From: Miscanthus floridulus
Taxonomy: Eukaryota; Streptophyta; Magnoliopsida; Poales; Poaceae
DNA length: 64,000 nucleotides
Direction: 5' to 3'
Assembly (NCBI RefSeq): GCF_019320115.1
Contig: NC_089597.1
Location: 121,692,951-121,756,950, forward strand
The notes below the pieces were generated by a model. That model made no database searches, had not been told where the DNA came from, and saw only the letters and a list, made by a program, of their open reading frames with translations. Shown in pieces: positions 30,271 through 40,356 of this stretch. The position numbers were made by a program, and so were the translations under genes. How positions within the stretch are numbered: position 1 is the first letter of the stretch; every line of letters starts with the position of its first letter.

Positions 30271-32460
30271 GATTTTTTTTTTAATTCTAACACTTTTTTA
30301 AACTAATTCTAAATCTAACTCTATCTATTTTTTATTTTTAAAACTAACACTTTTGGCCGCGTCTATTAGTCTATTACCATGGCGCGGTCAAAGGCCTATG
30401 CCACGCCATGCATGGTGGCACGACAGGGGCTGACGTGGCGACCACCAGACCGGCTGACTGTTTACGTGGCGAGGCCTGCCGCGCCACCGATCTTGACGTG
30501 GCAGAGCAGTATAAAAACCCCGCGGCCAGTCCCGCCTATCCGAGCAGCCAATCCCGCCCCGCCACGCCCGCGTCCCGTCCAGCCCTCCTTTGCCGCCTCC
30601 CACCCTTCCCTTCCATTCTCCGACCACCTCCCTCCCTCCTCGTCCTCGTTCAAGATAATGACGTACTTTTTATTTTCGTTTAAATAGTGAATAGGAATAT
30701 TATGAATGAGAGTTAAAGTTAGGAGGAAAATTATATTTGGGAACTATGAGCTAGGTTTGAAGGTTAATTATTTAGTTAGAAGTTTGTTTACCATATATAT
30801 TTTTGTTGCTATAAGTGTTGGTTATAATATTTAAGTTGCAATGCAAATGATTATATTTTACACTAATTTGCGTTGTTTTGATTTATGTTTAATTTGAACC
30901 GTTTTATTAGATGAAAGACATGTTTCGGGAGCAGTTGTGGCGAAAACGAGGTCGTTCTAGAGAATTATACCCCGACGAGTCTAACAAAGATGCCCCCGTC
31001 CCTCCTGAAGTCCCTGTCCCTAACTGTGACTGTGGTCATCCGACCGACGTGTTTCAATCAAGACATCCCGACACAGCGACTCGTTGCTTCTACACATGCA
31101 GTCGTTTTAATGTAAGTAATTGTTTTCGTATATTTTTTCTTCATTTGTATTACTAGGTTAATAAGATTTTATTGGAATTTTATTGTGTAGGCCCATAAGA
31201 GGTGCCTTTTCTTTTAGTGGATCGATGGTGCAGACAAGTTTGACCTCATGTACCTCCTTTTCGACGATTGGTGGAGAGGACGACATCCACGAGGGCAATT
31301 CGAGCGGTGGGTTCCACCTTCCCCTAACCCTCCTCCAATGACGGTTAAGGAGAAGCATTTAGCCGTAGTTAGACGACTCGAGTAACCTCATCTGTGCAAT
31401 TACGGAGATTGAGCTGTGATAAACCCTGAGAATACGTTAGAGTTTGTGTCCAAACAAGCATGAAGTAAGTGCAAAGCGTATGTGTTAAAATGTTGAGCTA
31501 TATGAGTTCATGTACTAATGACACCTTATTTAGGTGTTTTCAATGGCGAAGTGTCGTTTCAAGGAGTGGATGTATGGTGCTAAGAACCAATAGCCTGAAG
31601 AACATCCAAAGGCAAAGCAAAAGAAGAAAGAAATGTTAATTTACAAAGCACCTCCAGTCAAGTGCGAATATTGTGTTAAATTCAACTATAGTCTAGTCCC
31701 TTCGGAGCTTGGAATAGACCATTATTGCGGCCATATGGTTGACTATGTTGAGGTTGGTTATTTTTTTGGTAACCATGAAATCGTATTTTGTTTCTTTTGC
31801 TAAGACATATATGATATAATTTTTCGTTTGAACAGAGCACTAGAAAATACAGGTGAAAATGTTATGATGGTCAAGCTAAGTTCTTGGATGAACTGAAGGG
31901 GAAGAAAGTAATTGCACGGAAGAGGGGATATGGACCTGACTATGTCAACCTATTCGTTAAACATCACAAAGACAAGATGCGTGAGTTTGCTAGACAGTGC
32001 GGTATTTGTAACCCGATCGATGTTGAGCTTGACAAATAGCCTCGGCGGACACGACGGGCAGCCGTCGTGCGTGGCCGGAGGCGGTGCCGTGCAAGCGTTC
32101 GTGGCGCGGCAGCCGGCGTGCTCGGCGATGGGCTGGCGCGGGCGGACGCGGGTGCGGCTGCTAGGCGCGGGTTGGCGGCTCGGGCAGACGGGACTGGCCG
32201 CGGGGTTTTATACGGCTCTGCCGCGCCACGGATCAGGACGCGGCACTACCGCGCCACGGATCAGGACGCGGCACTACCGCGCTAAGATTGGTGGCGCGGC
32301 AGGCCTCGCTACGTCAACGGTCAGTTATTCGGGTCGTCGCCACGTCAGCACCTGCCGCGCCATGACAATAGGCGCGGCTAAAAGTGTTAGTCTCGAAAAT
32401 AGAAAACAGACCGCGTTTGATTTAGAATTAGTTTAAAAATATTAAAATTAAAAAAAATTC
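30271..32460. mobile_element. Long-TIR MULE-like transposon carrying a GRF-type gene
   Basis: About 2.19 kb bounded by long inverted repeats: 30271-~30560 and ~32175-32460 match in inverted orientation, starting GATTTTTTTTTTAATT and GAATTTTTTTTAATT. Shared internal words include AACTAATTCTAAATC, ACTAACACTTTTGGCCGCG, GTTACGTGGCGAGGCC-like, and TATAAAA followed by CCCCGCGGCCAGTCCCG. Each TIR contains a TATA box pointing inward (about 30510 plus; about 32212 minus). The right TIR has an extra tandem 28-bp duplication (CGCCACGGATCAGGACG... twice, about 32221-32278). Long TIRs suggest Mutator-like. The flanking repeat is 8 bp with one mismatch rather than a clean 9 bp, so hAT cannot be excluded. 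No transposase is visible. Confidence 0.72.
30911..32039 (+). pseudogene. GRF-type zinc-finger gene inside the MULE-like element (decayed)
   Basis: Exon 1 (30911-31111) starts with ATG and encodes a basic N-terminus, then CDCGHPTDVFQSRHP...RCFYTCSRFN, ending at a GTAAGT donor. A good acceptor (TATTGTGTAG) at 31190 joins in phase to KRCLFF-stop-WIDG. Together they form a GRF-like zinc finger (C-x-C-G ... R-x-FY-x-C ... C-x-FF-x-W), a nucleic-acid-binding module. Later exons from about 31534 and 31834 encode a Lys-rich region and a C-x2-C segment, ending at TAG 32037-32039. At least five in-frame stops (TAG near 31215, TAA near 31383, TGA near 31410, TAG near 31590, TGA near 31854) fit C-to-T or G-to-A decay. 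Genes of this type occur in many copies in grass genomes inside DNA elements; their function is unknown. Confidence 0.6.
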
Positions 32461-32468
32461 CCTGTAGC
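32461..32468. repeat. Putative TSD of the MULE-like element, right copy
   Basis: CCTGTAGC, one mismatch from 30263-30270. It lies about 218 bp upstream of the ATL gene start. Confidence 0.6.
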
Positions 32469-32685
32469 CTAGACTGCTGCCGCTTCACTCTAGTACAGTA
32501 GTCTACACGGCTATTATTACCCCTACTACCGCTTCATTACAAATCGCGAACGCTTGTGGCGCAAGCAGCGGCCTTCGGCAGCGCCACCACACCCGGCACC
32601 ACCGCAGGAGCGCGTGTGGTGTGGCTCCACCGATAGCCTGCGAAGCTTCGCCGGGCCTGCGCTGCGACTGCGAGAGGAAGAGGCG

Positions 32686-33885
32686 ATGGAGCGGTCGCGG
32701 CGGCTCCTGCTGTCGGACTACGACGGCGCGATCGAGTCGCCGCTGCCGTCGCCGCCGCCGCCGTCCTCGGCCACGCCGTTCCACCCCGGGGTAGCCGTGG
32801 TCGTCGGCATCCTCACCAGCGTCTTCTCCATCACGTTCCTGCTCCTGCTCTACGCCAAGCACTGCAAGCGCAGCGCCGCGGAGTCGTCGGGGTCCTACGG
32901 GAGCGCCGGCGGCGGGGGCGGCGGGGGAGGCGGGGACCGGAGGAACTCCGGCGTCGACCGCGCCGTCGTCGAGTCCCTTCCGGTCTTCCGCTTCGGCGCG
33001 TTGCGGGGGCAGAAGGAAGGCCTCGAGTGCGCCGTCTGCCTCGGCCGGTTCGAGGCCACCGAGGCGCTCCGGTTGCTGCCCAAGTGCCGCCACGGCTTCC
33101 ACGTCGAGTGCGTCGACACGTGGCTCGACGCGCACTCCACCTGCCCGCTCTGCCGCTCCCGCGTCGACCCGGAGGACGTCCTCCTCCTCCCGGAGCCGCC
33201 CAAGCCGTCTAGCACGGGCCCCCCTGACCTGCCGGAGACTAAGGCGGCGGCTGCTGCGGCGGTCAAAGAGCCGTCTCCGGCTCCGCCTCCTGCTCCTGCT
33301 CCAACGCCCGCGCCGTCCGGGCGTAGGATCTCAGGCCGGCACTCCACGGGGTCAGTGCGCGTGCCCGGGCGCGTCGGCCCGGCCTCGCGGCGGTCGGCAG
33401 ACGGCGGCGTGGCGGTCGGCTGCTTCGACGGCGCCAAGGTGCGCAAGGACCGGGTGCTGCTGGTGGAGCCGGCGGCCGTGATGGCGGAGCCGGACCCGGT
33501 GGCGTTCGACCGCCGGTTCGGGCACCGCATCCTGGTGAGCACCGCGGGCGGGTGCGAGGGCGAGACGGCCCCCGCGGCGCAGCAGCGGTGGAGCGACCTG
33601 CGCCCGTCCGACCTCATGTTCGTCCGCGCCGAGTTCCTGGTCACCGAGGCCGGTCGCTACTCCTGCTCCGCGGCCGTCGTCAACTCCGGCAACGCCAGGA
33701 GCGCCATCGGCGTGCGGAGCCTGTCGGAGCTGGCGGCGGGTGTACGCCGCCTCCCGCCAATCCGCGCCGGCGCGTGCGAGGGCGAGGCGGAGCCACGAAC
33801 CGGCGGCGGCGCACGGCGGTGGCCTGGGGCGAGCTGGTGGGCGCCGCGTGGGACCCCGCCCGCGCGTAACGGCCCTATCGCCTAG
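32686..33885 (+). CDS. ATL-family RING-H2 finger E3 ubiquitin ligase (single exon)
   Basis: A single-exon gene of 399 codons. The ATG at 32686 (GAGGCGATGG context) is the first in frame; the frame is open upstream, but only from a TTG. Residues about 33-57 form one transmembrane helix near the N-terminus. A glycine run (75-83) and a GVD...LPVF stretch (residues 89-101), a variant of the ATL 'GLD' motif, follow. The RING-H2 finger at residues 115-156 has the canonical spacing C-x2-C-x15-C-x-H-x2-H-x2-C-x10-C-x2-C with Pro before the third cysteine and the conserved Trp. The long Pro/Ala- and Arg-rich C-terminal tail has no known domain. Family members are membrane-anchored E3 ligases that recruit E2 enzymes, often in defence or stress responses; the substrate cannot be inferred. 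Codon use is strongly GC3-biased, as in many grass genes. The final 40-50 codons are of uncertain frame. The 5' flank is occupied by a transposon 218 bp upstream. Confidence 0.88.
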   Translation: MERSRRLLLSDYDGAIESPLPSPPPPSSATPFHPGVAVVVGILTSVFSITFLLLLYAKHCKRSAAESSGSYGSAGGGGGGGGGDRRNSGVDRAVVESLPVFRFGALRGQKEGLECAVCLGRFEATEALRLLPKCRHGFHVECVDTWLDAHSTCPLCRSRVDPEDVLLLPEPPKPSSTGPPDLPETKAAAAAAVKEPSPAPPPAPAPTPAPSGRRISGRHSTGSVRVPGRVGPASRRSADGGVAVGCFDGAKVRKDRVLLVEPAAVMAEPDPVAFDRRFGHRILVSTAGGCEGETAPAAQQRWSDLRPSDLMFVRAEFLVTEAGRYSCSAAVVNSGNARSAIGVRSLSELAAGVRRLPPIRAGACEGEAEPRTGGGARRWPGASWWAPRGTPPARNGPIA

Positions 33886-35676
33886 GCCTGCGTGGCTCGG
33901 GACCCACGTTTCAGCCGGGAGAAGAAAAAGTTTTTCCGCCGTCGACGTCGTGCATGCCAAACTATCCCGCCACGCAATTACATACGGAGTAGATCAGTAC
34001 AGCGGCGGGGCTGGCGGGCTGGCCTCGGACCCTCCGTGGTCGCCGGCGCGTCACGTGATGGGCAGCGTGGGAATTATGTATTGGCGGGGGGCCCTCCCTA
34101 CTTTCGCCCGGGGCCATGCCGGCCGGCCTCGGAAGCCGCGCCGGAGAGCGAGGAGGAGACGCGGAAGGGATGTTGCTTTCGCGGGAATCTCAAGGCGGGT
34201 GTGTTGGTTCCTGGTGGCTGGTTGTGGCCTGGCTTGTAGTACGTGCGGCGCGGATTGGTTGCGTCCCGCTGCCGCCCGCAGATGCCGCCGCGGGCATCGA
34301 GGCGTGGCCGCGGATCCCCTGCGGCCGTCCCCGGACGGGAGGCGCGACAGTGTGGCGATCGGCCGAGCGCTGTGTGCCGTGCCGGTGCCCGTGCCCGTGC
34401 GGCTGCGCAGGTGAGGTTTTGGCTGCTTGCGTCGGCCGGGTCGGGGGTTAGGGAACCATGCGAAAGCTGAAGCGTGCTTGTGTAGTTGTACTGCTGCCTG
34501 CTAAAAATTCTTTTGTCTCTCTGTGCATGAGGAGGAAGAAAAGTCCCGCGGCTTTTTGGTGTACTACTACTGCATCTGCATGGCATGCGTGCGAGCACAT
34601 GAGCACGAGCACAGACGCTTTGTGAAGCGGCACAACTGCACGATCGAGCAGGCATCTCGTTTTTGTTCCTTCCTGCGTTGTTTTGCTTGGATTTTACCTT
34701 TGCTCTCGCCGTGTAGCGACCAGCGAACGGATCGGTACGTACCCGCGGCGTGGGCCGTTCGGCGGCCGCACGCTTGCCTCCTGCCCCGGCCGCACACCGT
34801 CGTGGCCTCGTGCTCTCCGTGCCGGGCATCAGTCACCCACCTTCTCTGTCCGGCTGTCCCTATGCCGCCGTGCCCCGGCCGGCCCCCGTATCACACACGG
34901 GTGCGCCGCTTCTTGCTTCCAATCCTCTCGCAGGGCGACTGGGGACTGGCGACTGGCGACTGGCGAGGGCGGCCATGATTGCTGCCTCCTGCACTTCTGC
35001 TGGCCTCCCCTGCCGCATTGAAGGGAAATTTCTCGCCTTTTTCAGCGCCTGCACCTCTGTGCGTGGGCGCTCGTCGACGTCAGGGGAGGATGAGGGTGAG
35101 GCCCCGCCTGACACGGCCGCGATCAGTTCGCTGTACACGGCGCAGCTGGAGCTCTCCCTCGGTGGGGCGCCGTGGCCTGTGGGTGTGGGGGATCACTGAT
35201 CCCGTCGTGCGTGTACTGTGCCCGGGCGTACGTAGGAGTACGTACGGAATAGGAGTATGTCTCGCTGCGATTTCTGTATCGGCGTTACAGCCGTGAGCCT
35301 GCACTGCACGTCTGCACCTTGCAGAGCAGGGACGTGTACAGAACCGTTGTCGACTTGCGAACAGAACCGGCAGTCATCGACGGGACAGGAAGGATCTCAG
35401 TGTCAGCTCTCCATCTCCATGGCCAGTCGGCCACGGCTACTACTCGACTCCACTCGTCTCGAACTCATTCGCGGCTCCTCTTTTTGGTCGTGCGCTCGGA
35501 CACGGTCCCGACACGGCTGCCCTCCTCGTGACACGCCCTCATGATCGCTGCTCCGATACGGTATCCCAAGAAGCGGCCACGTACCACTAGCAGGCGGCTT
35601 TTTAGAAAAGCACGAAGCCGCTTTCCCAGGACAGGGAAACCATGAACCCAGGCCTCGCAGAGAGTAGCAGTAGGAG
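33886..35676. other. GC-rich region downstream of the ATL gene, no gene recognised
   Basis: The first few hundred bases probably include the ATL 3' UTR. Several long frames overlap here on both strands (for example 34098-34829 minus, 34750-35199 plus), all Pro/Arg/Ala-rich without a domain. High GC alone keeps frames open. No tRNA, rRNA or transposon ends were seen. Confidence 0.45.
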
Positions 35677-35679
35677 TAA

Positions 35680-36024
35680 GGGGGTGTTTGGTTCCATGGA
35701 CTAAATTTTAGTCCATGTCACATCGGATGTTCGGATGCTATTTAGGAGAGCTAAATATGAGTTAATTATAAAACTAATTACATAGATGGAGACTAATTTA
35801 CGAGACGAATTTATTAAGCCTAATTAATCCGTCATTAGCATATATTTACTGTAGCACAACATTGTCAAATCATAGACTAATTAGGCTTAAAAAATTCGTC
35901 TCGCAAATTAGCCATAATCTGTGCAATTAGTTATTTTTTTTGTCTATATTTAATACTTCATGCATGTGTCCAAACATTCAATGGGACAGGGACTAAAATT
36001 TCCCTGTAGTAACCAAACACCCCC
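35680..36024. mobile_element. Tourist-like MITE, complete, with TAA TSD
   Basis: The ends GGGGGTGTTTGGTTCC and GTAACCAAACACCCCC form a TIR, flanked by TAA at 35677-35679 and 36025-36027. The core contains GACGAATTTATTAAGCC and TTCGTCTCGCAAATTAG, also seen in the relic at 24489-24803. The TSD and TIR fit PIF/Harbinger-type MITEs. Confidence 0.88.
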
Positions 36025-36027
36025 TAA

Positions 36028-36282
36028 GATGAAAACGGTATCAATATTTTTCGATCGTATTCGAAACCAAATCCGTTTATAGGAGTTGAGATCTGTCCAT
36101 ATCTGAGCGTGGATATTCAACATCCGATACCGTATCCGTATCCGAATACTCAAATCGCATATTTATGATGTTGATATCCAATCGTATCCTATCCGACATA
36201 GTTGATATTATCCGTATTCGAATCCGAATCCGAACAAAAATATGAAAACAAATATAATATCGGTGTATCCGTTTTCATCCCT
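36028..36282. mobile_element. MITE-like repeat with GATGAAAACGG ends
   Basis: The left end GATGAAAACGGTATCAAT and right end GTATCCGTTTTCATCC are inverted copies around about 220 bp rich in TATCCGTATCCGAAT words. It directly abuts the TSD of the preceding MITE, so the two may share an insertion site. Confidence 0.6.
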
Positions 36283-36342
36283 AAGGAGTACTATACTACT
36301 CCTATACATTCTGCTGTACATGGTGGTGGACTGCTGGTGCTG

Positions 36343-36470
36343 CCGACATGATTCTCGTGACATGCAATCAATCCCGTCCTGCGCCACCGCACGATGTGCT
36401 CGTTCCGTCGTTCGTTCGTGCGGGCACCGATATGTGTCGACATGATTCTCGTGACATGCAATCAATCCCC
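36343..36470. repeat. Direct repeat of about 33 bp
   Basis: GACATGATTCTCGTGACATG followed by CAATCAATCCC occurs at about 36346-36376 and again at about 36440-36470, spaced by 94 bp of unrelated sequence. Confidence 0.7.
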
Positions 36471-38562
36471 TCCTTCGTTTTGTGTCGACTGTACTCCACC
36501 CTGTTTTGTTTGGTACCGTTACAAGTCAGAACGGGGACCATGGAGCAGAGATGGCAACCGGTACTTCACATCGAAACTTCCTATCTCAGCCCAGCTATGC
36601 ATTGTACGACTCTCCACCCTACTATTACTGATCCACACCAGACACGTTAGAAAAACAAAAATGCTATACAACACATATGTGTTTTAGCAAAAAAAAAAAC
36701 ACATAGATTTTTTTGTTACGCTCCGTCCCCCACCAAACCGTGTCGGCAGGCGGCAGCCTAGGTGAAAATCCAGCGAGAGGCATGTGTGATCGGTCACCCT
36801 CGACTGGGCTGGCGGCGGCGACAGAGCGTCGGGGCCCGTACGTACGCGGCCCAGCAGGAGCAAATGCGACGCGTGACACATGTGATTTACCGATTTGTCC
36901 TTTTGTCCTTGCATAGAAAAAAATGTTTCTTGTGATATGTGGATCTGTGATCTTGTGATTTGTGATTCTCTGAAGGTAGAAGAAGGCTGGAGGTAGAAGA
37001 AGGATGAAGGTTGTTGGATCTTAATTCTATGGTGCAAAAAAAATCATGTGTTGAAACTGCATAAAACACATGGTTATTGAGTAGACAAACTCTAGAAAAA
37101 TAGATAAATGCAAAAAAATCTCGCAATAATTAGAAACATCTGGGCATCAAATCAAAAGGCTTAGCCATCCGTAATCATTGAATCTATTTTTATTTTATAC
37201 AAAATTACCCACATCTGCCATTATACTAAATAAAATCTATTTTCTAAAGAAAAAAAGAAAAACTGTGGCCATACAGAAAAGATCACGATCCGCATTACAA
37301 ACACGTTTGTTTCATAGTTGGTTAATATAAAATATTAGATTGGCCTATTATCACGTTGACTTGGCTAATAATATATTAATATAAAATATAGGACCCATCA
37401 CGTTTATGAATAAATTAATAAACTTATTTTTGTTGTAAAGAAAAAGTGTAAACGTTTGGTCATAAAAAAAAAACTTGACCGTCCTTGCAAATTGTTATAT
37501 AAAATATTAGATTGACCTACCGATCACGTTCACTTGGTTAATGTCTTAATGACTTAATGTTAATGCTCTATCAAGCTAGTTATCGTCAATCCCACCTGGT
37601 TAGTTGGACACGTACACGGAGTATCCTATCCATGCCAAGTCGTACCAACTCCTCTCCCCGTTGCCACGGCCTCCGCGTGGACCGAAAGTTGCCGCGGCCG
37701 CGGACAAGGCAGCGGCGGCGCTGAACGAGGAGCATACAACCATGGCTTCGTTCCCGGCTTGTCCTGTTGCTACCTGCGGTGAGCAATGGTTTCTCGGCCC
37801 CTTCGATCTCCTCCCTCGGCAAGCAGCGTCCTGGTGCATGCTCTCTCTCTCTCTCTCACTCTTCACTGCAGAACAATTCCAGGCTCCATGCCTGTTTCAC
37901 GGTCGCTTCGCCAATCGGTGACTGAAACTACACTTTATTTATATTTATTAAATCGATTCCCAATCTAGGTTATGCAATAAAAAAAAAATCTTTGGTTAGA
38001 TGTGCTATCGTTCTGAAGTGGAAGATGAAGGATGCTGGTATAGGAGGTGCTATCGATCTTTGCAAAGCAGTGTGGTGCCCTGATACAGTACGGTAAATAT
38101 CACAATTCCAATTTCCTTTCATTGTTAACTGAACTGATAGTTGTTGTAATTTGGTAGATTCAGACCCTTGGTGGAGGATGTGATTTTTGTTGTATCCGTG
38201 GAATCCATACTCCATTGGTGTGGTGCTATATCACCTTTTTATCAAATTATTTCTTCTATTTGCATGATTTATCCATCCTGATGACTCCCTTTGTTTGAAA
38301 CAGTAAAGAACCGCATATAATTCTAGAAAAATTGTTGCTAATGCATAGTATCACTATCCCTGCTTAAATGCACATATTAAATTTTGGATATACAATCCAG
38401 TATTAACTTACTGCTGTGCAGAGTATTAGAGAAAATATGCAGCAAATGTCTCTGATACGTAGACCCATTCAGTACAACATATTAGACTACCAATCTTGTC
38501 TTCAACCAAACATATGAACTTGTTATGCTTATCATCATTGGTGATTCAGTTCTCCAAATGTG
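36471..38562. other. Spacer, no gene recognised
   Basis: Mixed sequence. The segment 37290-37530 contains repeated ATATAAAATATTAGATTG(G/A)CC and ATCACGTT-CACTTGG-type words in direct orientation, suggesting an old duplicated repeat. A GC-rich patch at 37600-37900 is open in several frames but has no domain and could be a gene fragment or an old first exon. Confidence 0.45.
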
Positions 38563-39344
38563 ATGGCAGCTGTAAATTTCACTAAAAAATGCATGGAGAT
38601 TAAGCCAGTAAAGGAATTATGAAAAGTCAAAGCAATGGTCGCTAGAGTATGGGATGCAATCTTGCTCGGCAGTGGCGAACAAATGAGCCTCGATATGATC
38701 CTTATTGTTTACTAACATTATAATGCCCTTAGATTACTTCCAGTTTACATGCTAATGATGATAAAAAAAATAGAGGGACCAAGATGCATGGTGTTATTAA
38801 TAAGGCCTATGTGGAAAAATTCAAACCACTCATCAAAAGGTAAAGTTTACGTTATTGCAAAACGTCAAATTCATGATGACTGCATAGAAATATCGACCAA
38901 TGGAGAAGGATAAGGTACTCAATTTCTTGCCCACAACTACTGTAAAAAAGATTAAAGATACATGAGACATTCCAAAGTATAGTTTTTAGTTATTCAGTAT
39001 AAACATGCTTTCTAATAGAGTAAATATCGACATATACCTCATAGGTAAATTGTCACTAACATTATAATTTTTATGGTATTCCTCTCATTTGATCACTATT
39101 GGATAAGAACTCATATTTATATTTCATAGATATGATGAAGTTGCAGCACACATTGGACTAATAGAAGAAGCCAGAACAAACTTCAAAGTGACAAAAATCC
39201 GTGACATTGTGCTCCTGATCGAGTAAGCTTTTTTTTCCTTCACAAAAGAGACACCGAACTTTTACGTGTCTACTTTTAGAAATAAAAAAAATGAGAGAAA
39301 GCGAGTGATGCAAAATGACTCTTGCATTTCCAATGAAGTGTGTG

Positions 39345-39348
39345 TGTG

Positions 39349-39405
<57 letters not shown>
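39345..39405. repeat. (TA)n microsatellite, left
   Basis: About 30 TA units with slight interruptions at the left edge, directly abutting the first of two tandem MITEs. Confidence 0.95.
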
Positions 39406-39408
<3 letters not shown>

Positions 39409-39672
39409 CTACTATCCTATAGCTGGCTGCAGAATAACTTATTCTGTAGCCACTTTGAGTTACGATAATTACTATGTTAATTTACGAGATTTACAGTAAC
39501 TCCTTACTAAGTGGTTTACTATAACGTTATGGTAAATATTCCCATGTGTTATAGTAACCCAACTATCGTAAATATGTATTGACATTATGGTAAATTAGTA
39601 TATAAAATTATGGTAAATAGAGGTGGCTACAGAATAACTTATTTTGTAGCCGGCTGCTGAATAGCCTCTCCC
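39406..39672. mobile_element. Microsatellite-embedded MITE, copy 1
   Basis: A 267-bp unit starting GAACTACTATCCTATAGCTGG and ending TGAATAGCCTCTCCC. The subterminal words GGCTGCAGAATAACTTATTCTGTAGCC and GGCTACAGAATAAC/GTAGCCGGCTGC are inverted copies. TA repeats lie on both sides. Confidence 0.8.
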
Positions 39673-39688
39673 TATATATATATATATA

Positions 39689-39951
39689 GAACTACTATCC
39701 TATAGCTGGCTACAGAATAACTTATTCTGTAGCCACTTTGAGTTATAATAATTACTATGTTAATTTACGAGATTATAGTAACTCCTTACTAAGTGGTCTA
39801 ATATAACGTTATGGTAAATATCCCCATGTGTTATAGTAACCCAACTATCGTAAATATGTATTGACATTATGGTAAATTAGTATATAAAATTATAGTAAAT
39901 GGAGGTGGCTACAGAATAACTTATTTTGTAGCCGGCTACTGAATAGCCTCT

Positions 39952-39954
<3 letters not shown>
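39689..39954. mobile_element. Microsatellite-embedded MITE, copy 2
   Basis: A 266-bp near-identical copy of 39406-39672 in the same orientation, separated from it by 16 bp of TA repeat. The pair is either a tandem duplication or two insertions into one TA tract. Confidence 0.8.

Positions 39955-40039
<85 letters not shown>
39955..40039. repeat. (TA)n microsatellite, right
   Basis: About 42 TA units following the second MITE, then a short GA run (GAGAGAGAGAGAG) at about 40072-40085. Confidence 0.95.
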
Positions 40040-40043
<4 letters not shown>

Positions 40044-40356
40044 AATCCCTATGTGGGTATTTACATGTCAGAGAGAGAGAGAGAGTGAAAAGACACCTTT
40101 TTGGGATTAATCCCTAATAATTCATCATTAGTAATAATTCTTAACATTTACATGCATGCTAATGCAGCACCCTGTTGAGCTCAAAATATTTCCTAATGTT
40201 TCTGCACATCTTAAATTAGATTATTTTTAAATTCCAAATTTGCAGTGGCCAAAAAGTTAAGGTTCAATTTTGGGAACAAAGTTGAGCAAAGCGATGAGAG
40301 GATAATATCTCATGTCATCGCAATAACATCAACAACTGTGAAAAAATTAGAAGCAG

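Larger units (their letters stand above)
38563..40356 (+). pseudogene. RPA-like (DUF223 / OB-fold) single-strand-DNA-binding protein pseudogene
   Basis: Exon-like blocks in order match the plant replication-protein-A-like family with two OB folds. From the ATG at 38563 to about 38707: a short N-terminus, then VARVWDA...MSLDMIL. From 38774 to about 38990: GVINKAYVEKFKPLI and, after shifts, VYVIA, KVLNFLPTTTVKKI and DIPKY. From 39129 to 39222: an IRDIVLLIE block ending at a GTAAGC donor. From a TTTGCAG acceptor to 40356: SGQKVKVQFW and SDERIISHVIAITSTTVKKLEA with a GT donor. Defects are TGA near 38616, frameshifts near 38840 and 38866, TAG near 38887, TGA near 38963 and a frameshift near 40280. 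Family members bind single-stranded DNA, and many grass copies are decayed. The third intron holds two MITEs and a TA microsatellite. Confidence 0.68.

Noticed and set aside
31912..32436. 174-codon plus-strand ORF crossing from the GRF pseudogene into the right TIR
   Set aside because: It is out of frame with the conserved exon, and the second half is only GC-rich TIR sequence.
32554..32685. Upstream extension of the ATL frame
   Set aside because: The frame is open but begins with TTG, and no ATG occurs before 32686. The ATG at 32686 gives the usual short N-terminus before the membrane helix.
34098..34829. Long minus-strand ORF (243 codons) and overlapping plus-strand ORFs downstream of the ATL gene
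   Set aside because: Compositional frames without domains, splice support or plausible start context.
39345..40039. Possible satellite or origin-type repeat
   Set aside because: It is a simple TA microsatellite with two embedded MITE copies.
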